The notes below the pieces were generated by a model that ran no database searches, had not been told where the DNA came from, and was given only the letters and a program-made list of their open reading frames with translations. DNA of 64,000 nucleotides from Physcomitrium patens (taxonomy: Eukaryota; Streptophyta; Bryopsida; Funariales; Funariaceae), in the NCBI RefSeq assembly GCF_000002425.4, contig NC_037262.1, forward strand, positions 10,129,129-10,193,128, in the 5' to 3' direction. Shown one piece after another: positions 55,660 to 64,000 of this stretch. The position numbers and the translations under genes were made by a program. Within the stretch, counting starts at the first letter, position 1. Each line of letters opens with the position of its first letter.

Positions 55660-56320
55660 AACTGGAATGAGTCATGCTATTGATGCAAAAATATATAAAG
55701 ATGAAGAAGAGGTTGATATTGGTTACAAGCAACCAACAAATGAAAAGAATAGGTATAATCAATGAGTACATTTCAAAGATTATAGTGATAAAGAAATAGA
55801 AACTTTGAGCCATTATACTCGAAAGCATTGGACAAGGACAACTACTGAGGTATTAGTGAAAGTAGGAGATATAGAAGAACCAATTCTTGCTTTAGTCGAC
55901 CATGGTTCTGAAATAATTCTTATGTCTAAAGATCTTTATAAGAAGCAAAAATGGCCAATTGATATGGAATATGGATGGGCAATACGAGCAGCTAATAACA
56001 CATGGAGCGAATTATATGGAACTTGTCCAGATGTCAAAATTCAGATTGGGGATGTTACGACAGAGCAACATTTCTTTGTTCAAGATACAACGTCTTATCC
56101 ATTGATTTTAGGACAATCTTATATTACGGCAACATGGATGGAAATAAAAGTACTTGACGATGGTTCTGCTTATGTAAGGGTATGTAGCGAAGATGGGAGG
56201 AAAGTTGTACAATTTCTAACAGTACCTCCTAACCATGAACGAAATCGAGATAGATTGAGGAAGAAACCATTGCCAAAGATTGTTGAAGGATTTAAGGATT
56301 TTGGGGAGGTACCACTGTAA
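55660..56320 (+). pseudogene. pol: W5 protease region and pol end
   Basis: It has LVDHGSEIILMSKDLYKK and YPLILGQSYITATWMEIK and ends EGFKDFGEVPL. The following 56330-56580 carries only the first linker bases of pol and the acidic C-terminal tail. Confidence 0.83.
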
Positions 56321-56613
56321 AGCGAGATTATGGAGGTACAAAAGAGGAGGTACTCTCGTGAGATAAAGGTGCCTTTAATGCGAGTTTTATTGGTACTTTG
56401 GAGAATGAAAATATTATGTATAAGAAAATTGATGATTTTAAAAGAAAAGAAAAAAAAAAGATTATATAATATTGAAGGAGAATTACGCAAGTTAGATACA
56501 TTGCGAGAAGATGAAAGTGATTTGGATAATGAAGGTGATGAAGACGAACTGAACAAAGATGTAGAGAATATATTATAAATCAAATAGCAATTGGGTAAAT
56601 TGGTGCATACCGG

Positions 56614-57937
56614 TGTCGTATTACGTGTTGTCTTGTTCAGGAATACACTGGGTATCTGGCTGTGGAAGGTATAGTTGTTTTTGCAAATAACAAAGAAACC
56701 CTAATAGATTTTATCCATGTATGAAGAATATAATTGAAATATCAATTTTCAAGTACTAAAAACACTCCTCATAGTCATTTTAACCATACAATATTCCAAT
56801 TGCTTTATTTCTTTTATAATTAAGTTATTTTTGTTTTTTTTAACAAGCCCTAACCCTAGCCAACGAGCTTTGACAAGCTGTAACTTTTGATCCAACCATC
56901 CACTTAGTGTGAAATTTTTCACCCAAATACCAGTATAAGCCTTTTATATGCTCAAAAAATTTCAGCCCAATCCAACTTATAGATTGCAAGAAAACACCCA
57001 AAAACCGCACTGATGACACTCGGCCGCAACCTTAAAATTTGATGTAGAAACTCCAGAAGTGATTTCTCCTTTGTCAACCGTTAACTCCAGCTCAAAATTG
57101 AATAGCCGCTTGATCTCCAAATCTTCTATTACCAAGCCAAAAATTACGTCGATCCAACTAGTAGATCTTCAGATATCACAGAAACCCTATCCAACCCTAG
57201 ACTGCCAACTTTCGACAATCATTTGTACTAAAACCCAGATATCTCTTGATTGCATTGTTAGATTAACAAAAAAATTTATATACACTTAGCACACCCAACT
57301 ATCCAAAAAATACCAAATTTTGACCCATAGATGCTACACGACTTGCACAAACCGATTGAGAATGCAAACCATCAATGTTTTATATAAAATCGGAAACACC
57401 AAAATAAATACTAACTTTGAGCAGCGATTGCTCTCCCCTCACAAACCCTAATGAAACCAAACTAGTGACCTTGAAAAGAACTTGAAGCTAGCTCTTTGAT
57501 CCAAAAACCCGATCTGAAAAAACCCCCTGTATTTTGCCCTAGGCGGCCGTTTTAGTGGCTGGAGGTCGGATTTCGACCCTGTCTCATATCTGGCCGACCC
57601 CCAGATATCAATCTAATCTATCCTAGTGGTTTTATAGCCCGATCCTACCCTCAACTTAACCCTAGTATCAACCATGCTAATAAATTATCCTTTTTATCCT
57701 TTCTTTACCATTTTATGGCCTTTCTAAGGCAATAAAAAAGTTAGTACGGCCTAGAAGGTAAAATTACTAACTAGTTTTTATCTACTAGCTATTAAGTGAA
57801 GAAAATAGGATTAGAGGCTTTTATAAATGCCTTGTAAAATATATTGAATGCTTGTTGAACAATGATAATAGAATATTAATTAAAATATCATTTTTTTTTG
57901 TCATATTTTCACCATATAGTCGTGTCACAACACGACA
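56614..57937 (-). repeat. Solo LTR-C, 1324 bp, inserted in W5
   Basis: TGTCGTATTACGTG to CACAACACGACA, flanked by the perfect 4-bp duplication CCGG (56610-56613, 57938-57941). Nearly identical to 16805-18129. It separates the W5 coding end from its purine tract (about 57942-57968). Confidence 0.92.
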
Positions 57938-57968
57938 CCGGAGGATGCATTGGTTCATAGGAGGTGAA

Positions 57969-59097
57969 TGTCGTGTTATAATACGAGTATACCGTGAAAA
58001 TATAAAGAAAGGGGAATTTTATTAATGTTCAGTTATCTCAAATATTAAGAGCAACGACCGATTCCAGTGCCAATATTCAGAGGCCAGTTCAAACACCTCG
58101 TCACAGTCGGTCAAGGCATACTTATCAGTAACGAAATACTCCGTTCGAGTCCAATAGTAGGAGTCAATAGAATCGAAAGGACTAAATTGATGACTGAGTG
58201 AACCTGATGCGAAGGACCAATTTGACCCAATTACGGGAACATCCAGGTCTTACTACGGGCCTCTTAGCCAATATGAGACCTGATTTCATCGGGCGACTCA
58301 ATGTAGTTCCGATTACGGGGGTTTCGATTCCGTTTCAGGCTATCCTGTTCTCTGTGCCGTTTTAGGGAACGTTGTTTCCAGAAAAAGAACCTTTTAAAAG
58401 GCAAAAAATGGAGGAGAAAGCTCTAATAATGGGAGCCAATTTCGGATCTAAGAAGGAAGATTGAAAAAATTCAGAGGCTAGGGTTTGAAAGGAGGAGAGA
58501 AAAAAAAAACATTCAAAAATGGTTAGGGGGGAGAATCAAGGTTTTAAGGGGGGAGAGCTAGCTTCATGCTTCGAGGGAAAAAAGACAGAGAATTAGGGTT
58601 TTTTTTTTCTTCATAGGGTTTTGAGAAGACTTCTAGCGATCAATGCTGAAAGGTCGATGTGTTGTACTAGTGAATGGGGGTTTTAATGAAGTGGGTGTGA
58701 TTACTCTTAACTATTTTGTGAAATCAAAGTTACTTCTGTGATTGAAGAATTAAAAAGGTGTCTATAGGATTGAGTATGCGGAGTGAGTAAAATTTTTTGG
58801 ATTAATCTAAGAAGACAGTTAGTGGATACAAGGTCATGAGTATAAATTGTTATCGGAGATTAGCAGATTGGGTTGTTCAGGATTCTCTGTAACATCTAGA
58901 GACCTACCAGTTGGGACAAAAAGGATTTCGGCGAGCAGTTGAAGGACATCCGTATAGATTTACTATATATTCTTGCGATCGTTTATATTTTAACAGCCAA
59001 AAATCAATAGACTTCTTGAATATTAGCGAATCTCCATACTACTTCCTACAGCCAGATGTCCAGTGCATTCTCAAGCAGGAAAGTATATAATACGACA
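57969..59097 (+). repeat. W5 3' LTR (LTR-A type, 1129 bp)
   Basis: Same length as the 5' LTR and alignable throughout. Confidence 0.92.
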
Positions 59098-59927
59098 ATG
59101 TTGAAGTCCACTTGTACGATTCTCAAATCAGAATTCAAAAAGGTGATTATCGCACTTCACAACAAAGTCAATTCCTTGAGTCAATGTTTGAGGATCAAGT
59201 AAGTTGAATATTAATTTTTTTACCTCATATTATAATCCGTAGAGAAATTGGCTAATAATTACAGGATCATTTCACTTGATATCAGTTACAAGTTATCAAA
59301 ATTGTGAAGCATACATCATTATTGATCGATTGCTTTGTCATAAAATATGGATCTTATCGGTTGCAACATGAATTGCATCATGTTTTCCATACATAGATTG
59401 AAACTCTGCCAAAAAAGCCTCTAGATTATCCAATATTGGGTCTCGTCGTTCAAAAAAAGATGAAAACCATGATAATGATGAACCTGAAAGAAGCGTACCA
59501 ATGAATCTAACTTGCAATCCTAGAGTTGGATAGCTTTGGAGTTGAAGTTCAATCACAAGTTGTACTTGATTGATAAATCTTCTAAACTTTGATCTGGTGC
59601 CATCAAACTTCTCGGGTAGGGCAATTCTTGGTTTTCTAACATTGGAAGGATGTTCCACCATAGGATGAGGGACATGATTTGGTGCAGATATTGAAGCAGT
59701 TCCAATCATTTTTATATCTTCACTTCCTGCCAATCTTATTGCTCCTTGTGGTAGTAAATTGAGTTGATGCATCGCAAGCATTAATTCCCTCAATTGTTCT
59801 TGCATTTGTGCCATTGGACTCTTTATTTCAGCAAGTTCTACCATAATAACACTTAGAAAAGAGAAGATGTCTAATATCACTCAAGACAAATAGAAGAGAG
59901 GACTTGAGAATAAAGAAAATACTAAGG

Positions 59928-60039
59928 ACAATATCAGTTTAGAAGAAGGTAATCTGTAACTTCTAATATGCTTATGTCTTATTAAGAAAAAAAAGGGTAA
60001 TCCACTCTTAATCAAGATTAGATAAAGCTCTGATATTGT
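59928..60039 (-). other. X3 structured leader: one hairpin unit
   Basis: The outer 10-bp stem ACAATATCAG (59928-59937) with CTGATATTGT (60030-60039) is perfect. The inner hairpin TTAGAAG (59939-59945) with CTTCTAA (59960-59966) is also perfect, with AGATTACC in its loop (element sense). The stems have survived although the rest of X3 is heavily decayed. Confidence 0.75.
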
Positions 60040-60045
60040 AAATAT

Positions 60046-60056
60046 ACTCTTGTCAA
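60046..60056 (-). promoter_or_regulatory. X3 self-primer binding site
   Basis: In element sense TTGACAAGAGT, two bases from the LTR. It pairs exactly with the LTR bases 60231-60241 downstream of the TATA box. Confidence 0.78.
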
Positions 60057-60058
60057 TC

Positions 60059-60616
60059 TGTTAAGGACAAGAACATAATAAAGATAAATAAATAAGTGAG
60101 ACTTCTTTTAAAGAAAGATGAAAAAATAGAAATAACTTGATATGTATATTAAAAAAGAAACTGGAATGGCTATTGCCAAAAGACAAGAAAATTAAAGACC
60201 CTTGAAACTAGACTAGAAGCAAGAAACGAGTTGACAAGAGTGAAGAGGGCTTTACTCTTATATCTATATATACTATCTAATTAGGGACTACCTGGCGACG
60301 TTCTATAGGACCTTCAATATGTGTTGACTTTATAGGACACATGCCTTGACTTACAAGGTAAATTTTTCTACATGTGAGCCACATAGTTAGCTTAGTCTTC
60401 AAGCTAATAACATGTGTGGTACATGGCCAACTTGTTGACCACATTTCTAATCCAAAAAGTCAATTAAAAATACCTATAAAATCAAAGTATCATCTATGAA
60501 ACTTTTAAGAAGCTTTTATATCAAATACTATAGAATTAACTTACTTTTATCTATTTTTACTTACTTCTACCTATTTATACATGTAATTATTGGCTTATAT
60601 GTGTATGTCCATGACA
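60059..60616 (-). repeat. X3 5' LTR (558 bp)
   Basis: TGTTAAGGACAAG to GTCCATGACA on the plus strand; homologous to the X2 LTR but more diverged. The TATA box and palindrome (60233-60262, one mismatch) are retained. Confidence 0.88.
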
Positions 60617-60661
60617 GATGTTTACTAAGACACTTTTTTATAATTTTTAATAATTTTATTT

Positions 60662-60692
<31 letters not shown>

Positions 60693-63600
60693 TGACATCC
60701 AAAATTTATGAAGGTCTATTTGAAAGACCTCCTTCACTTCTTTAAAATTCTCTAATTTCCTAATGAAAGAGATTAACTTAAAAAGAGGAAAAAAAAAAAC
60801 CAACAATTAATTCTATGGCTTGTTTTCAACTTCAACATTTAACATCTTAAATTCCACCTAACTTTAATAATTTTATTTTTTTAAAGAATTAAATAAAGAT
60901 GGATATAATGATAGGATAATTGACTATGTGTGTAATAAAAATCACATCTCATATTCCTTGCATTGATTGCTGGAAGTGCTAATAAAAAAGTCTTCTTCAT
61001 TAAGAATTTGTAGCCAAATTAAATTATTAGGAAAGACTTCTTTTACTAAGTAAGGATCCAATCATACCACATCAAATTTTCCTAGAAATTCTAATCTCTT
61101 AGTATCTTGTAAGAAAACCAACATGCCAAGGCCAAGGATTCTAATTTTATGTCACTTGCTAAAAGAAATTTTTTCTTTTTTATACAATCTTTGTATGTTT
61201 TGCACTTCTTTTCTTTACTTTGATTCATCTTTTTATTTGTTCCAATCCATCTTTGAAAAAAATATCTGTAAATTTATAATCTATATTATGAATATGTAAT
61301 TATTCTATAAGTGCTTTATATCAATCATTTGATACTGGTAGATGGGTAGTCACATTGATTCCAACCGTAAGACCATTGGAAGTTTGTTTAAATTGTAAAG
61401 GTGGAATAAGATTGTCTTTCTCTATTAAGTCATCTAATTCCTGAACTTGAGAGCTATCAAAGTTCACTCCAAAGACATCTTCAATTTTTATGTCATAAAC
61501 TAGGGTTCCTAAGTCTACATCTACTTCATCATTTTGCTACGTAGCAAAACCATCTATGAAGTTGACATTTATTACTTCATCTATACTTGAAGTAGGATGT
61601 TCTATTAACTATTTTGTGAATTCTCTATCATCCGTCCAATCATATAGTCGAGTGCCTTTACATCCTAATAGAGTTGGTTGAACTATATTTGAATAAACCA
61701 ATTCTTTTACTACCAAATCATCAAACCTATTTTTTTTTTTAAATTCTTTGTGTCGTTGTGGATTCAAACTCTCATCTTTAGAAGAATAACATAAGGTTTT
61801 GGCTAAAGATAATTCTTAGCATTGGATAAAGATTTTAGTCAAATTTTTTAGTGATCCATAGATATTATGGGGCTTCTTACCTCCTCAATCATTTTTTATA
61901 TTTGTTGCCCTTAATTATAATCAACCTAAAAATAATAGATATGAATTTTTGCTAGAATACATGCAAATTTTTATGAAAGATGAAGGAGTATTCTTCACCT
62001 TTTTTTATCATCCTACAACAACTAATTTATGTCAAAGATATGTCTTGACTTTGATTAGCCATGTTGATTACAAAATGAGAGGGTCTAGTGATATTGAATC
62101 CTAGTTTCTCCATAATTCTCACTTGTATGATAATTTAATCCACTACTTCTATCCACAATAGTATAAGGTATGATTTCAACTACAATAGACACTTTTAACT
62201 CGATTTCCTTTACTTCTTGTGCACCTTGAATTGTTCTAATGTAGGCTTGGATTTTTGCCTAAAACCTTTGGTATTTCTTAATGGAAGGCCTATTTTAAAG
62301 CTCTTTCTTATTATAAGAGAAATCTCCAATAATTAAGTAATTATATTATCTACCTTAATTTTCTTTAAGTCTTTTCATAAATTATATGGTTTCACTTAGT
62401 TTTCCTCTTTAGATGGAAGTAAAGTATTACATTCAAGATCATAAACTCTTGGTCTTTTCTATTCTTTTATAAAAAGATTTTTTGTAAGGATTTTTTCTTT
62501 TATTATTTTTGGTTGTTGAATTGATATGGTATTTTTTTAGAATCTCTAATACTAACTATTGCTTCTTTTATGGCTTGATTTAAATTTGAGAAGTAGAAAG
62601 TCTTCTAAAATATTTTAACTATTAATTGAAATAGGAGGAAAAAAACTAGTATATCTAAACCTTGTCATAACTATCAAGGCCAATATATTAAGAAGCCATT
62701 TATCCTTACTAGGTGCTTCTTCGTGAGAGATGTAATGTGTGTAAGAAGATGGAGATTGGTTTGTAAAAATTTAAAAATCTTATTCTTTAATTAGTATTTC
62801 TAAATATCCTACATTTTATAAATTTTTTCTCTCGTTTTGTTGGCCATATTGAGATTGATCCATGTTTAATGAAATAAATCCTCTCTATATATTTAAACTT
62901 GAGAGAAGGTGTTGGGTTTGACAATTATTATTATAATCATATAACATATTAGAAGGTCTTAAGGTATTGTCTGAATTTGGATTTTTTGTTTTTTTTAATT
63001 AATCCTGGACTTGTTGTTGATAATTTCCTTGTAAAAATTTTAAAGAAATCACCTTATTAGGTTACCTATACATGTCTATAGGATGATTTCGCCTACAATT
63101 TCTACATACTACCTTATTTTCTATTGAACAATTTCCTTATAGATGTCTTTTCCTACAATGATAGTATACCTTATGTTATTATCGTTATAAGTTCTTAAAG
63201 CCTTGGGTAGAATTTTTTCAAGGTTGGAATTGGAAATTGGAACTTGCTATACTATGATTTTTATGAAGTGGAGCATACAATTATTTTCTTCCTTGGTTTT
63301 GCTGGTAATTTTGTTAATTTAAACAGAATTGACTTCTATGATCTGATTATCTACATTGAGTGTACTAAAACCCTAAGATATGTCTACCAGATTTTATATG
63401 AGGTGGGGCTTGATTTGAATTTTGAATTTTAATTAAAAGAGTCATTTGTTCTTGTATAGCCTTCATTTGTTTGATAAGTTTATTTTGGAATCCCCGTCAG
63501 TTTTGAAGGACTTCATTCTTAAAGTCCTCATTGCATCTATTCTTATCTTTTGGATATGTCAATTCAGAAAGGTTGATAAGTAATCTAACCTCTAAAGATA

Positions 63601-64000
63601 TTGGATAGTGGTGCATAGGTTGAAATTGGATTCCCTCAATTCTATATGAATATCAATGCCCTTAGAAATTTCCTATATTTTGAGTATGTATTGACATAAA
63701 ACTAAGTATTTTATGATCTTCCTTCTTTCACATTTATTCTTGCTGCTTATCAATATTTTCAATCACTCAAGCTAATTTTTGGCCTTTTCTAAATTATCTA
63801 ATCTTTCCTTGAAGATCTCTTGAATAATTCTCTCACTATTAAATCCTTGAATAAAGAAATGGATGAGGATATCCTTCGTGAAAATAATTCTTCAAATCTA
63901 GTTACTAGAAGTTTAAATTGCCAAATATATTCAATGATTTCTTCCTCCTTTCTTTGTCTCAAAGAAGAAAGGATTTTGAGGGCATTACTTTGTCCTATTT
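60617..64000 (-). mobile_element. Y1: heavily decayed plant-type Ty3 element
   Basis: This AT-rich stretch keeps scattered minus-strand coding signals. Near 63790-64000 there is a gag capsid segment (SLRQRKEEEIIEYIWQFKLL). Near 63090-63170 there are two zinc-knuckle-like blocks (VCRNCRRNH). Near 61040-61130 there is an integrase C-terminal segment (VKEVFPNNLIWLQILNEED). The middle (61150-63000) has weak retroelement-like frames that I cannot place. Dozens of breaks; most of pol is not recognisable. It is the oldest layer and continues off the right edge. A host gene cannot be excluded but none is visible. Confidence 0.65.
60655..60693. repeat. TTTA microsatellite
   Basis: About nine consecutive TTTA units between the X3 LTR and the Y1 remnants. 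Confidence 0.9.

Larger units (their letters stand above)
52749..59097 (+). mobile_element. W5: gag-protease-only W element with both LTRs
   Basis: W5 has 5' LTR 52749-53877, decayed primer site, gag, protease and 3' LTR 57969-59097, with the perfect 4-bp duplication ATGT (52745-52748, 59098-59101). No RT, RNase H or integrase part is present; the sequence passes from the beginning of pol to its acidic end. Solo LTR-C lies in the 3' untranslated part. Around ten breaks. The LTRs differ by roughly 6% by eye over the first 240 bases, mostly transitions, so it is older than W3 and W4. It resembles W2 most closely. Confidence 0.9.
52477..59880 (-). pseudogene. gag: X3 gag, interrupted by W5
   Basis: The left piece (52477-52748) is the zinc-knuckle end of Gag, homologous to X2 46920-47180. 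The right piece (59098-59880) has MVELAEIKSPMAQMQEQLRE, LPEKFDGTRSKFRRFINQVQ and GSSLSWFSSFFERRDPI. W5 occupies 52749-59097. Several breaks. Confidence 0.85.
50458..60616 (-). mobile_element. X3: old chromodomain-family element, 5' part
   Basis: Pieces of a minus-strand element related to X2: protease region 50458-51143, gag 52477-52748 and 59098-59880, leader, self-primer site and 5' LTR 60059-60616. It is cut by V1 (right end 50457), solo LTR-B and W5; RT to chromodomain must lie left of the window. It has ten or more breaks and is much more diverged than X2. Right flank 60617-60621 is GATGT. Confidence 0.88.

Noticed and set aside
60655-60693. TTTA run as a regulatory element
   Set aside because: A plain microsatellite in AT-rich flank with no nearby gene.

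Overview
This window looks like heterochromatin from a land-plant nuclear genome. It is AT-rich and, as far as I can see, has no host gene, tRNA or rRNA. Nearly every base belongs to long-terminal-repeat (LTR) retrotransposons of the Ty3/gypsy group, nested inside each other up to four deep. The plant assignment rests on the 18-base primer site of one family, which matches plant nuclear tRNA-Trp as I remember it, and on plant-type Ty3 integrases. The mix of chromodomain elements resembling fungal ones with plant-type ones makes a seed-free plant (bryophyte or lycophyte) my best guess. All elements are treated as fossils; family labels W, X, V and Y are mine.

Layout. The oldest layer is Y1 (60617-64000, minus), a decayed element. 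X3 (50458-60616 visible, minus) ends against it. V1 (9646-50457, plus) sits inside X3 and is itself cut by W2, solo LTR-D, solo LTR-C, X1 and X2. X1 (19071-33581, plus) carries W3 (24366-32801, plus). X2 (33663-48691, minus) carries W4 (37847-46498, minus). W2 (4980-9645 visible, minus) sits in the V1 5' LTR and carries W1 (1-4979 visible, minus). X3 also holds solo LTR-B (51144-52476) and W5 (52749-59097, plus), and W5 holds a second solo LTR-C (56614-57937). W1, W2, V1 and X3 run off the left edge.

Families. W is a Ty3-like clade primed by tRNA-Trp, with LTRs of about 1.1-1.4 kb, a DHGS protease motif, an FLDD reverse-transcriptase motif and no chromodomain. All eight W-type insertions made 4-bp duplications that contain CpG or its decay product at the centre. 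X is a chromodomain element with short LTRs (about 450-560 bp). In all three X copies the 11 bases after the LTR (2-nt gap) pair exactly with the predicted first 11 bases of the transcript, the signature of Tf1/sushi-type self-priming. X also has a structured leader with outer stem and GGATTACC loops, and an unrecognised ORF after the chromodomain in X1 and X2. The X1 LTR is packed with heat-shock elements. V is a plant-type element with a tRNA-Asp-like primer site and an extra ORF after integrase.

The strongest candidates for something undescribed are the self-priming and structured leader of the X family, its accessory ORF, its heat-shock-element LTR, and the CpG-centred target sites of the W family.
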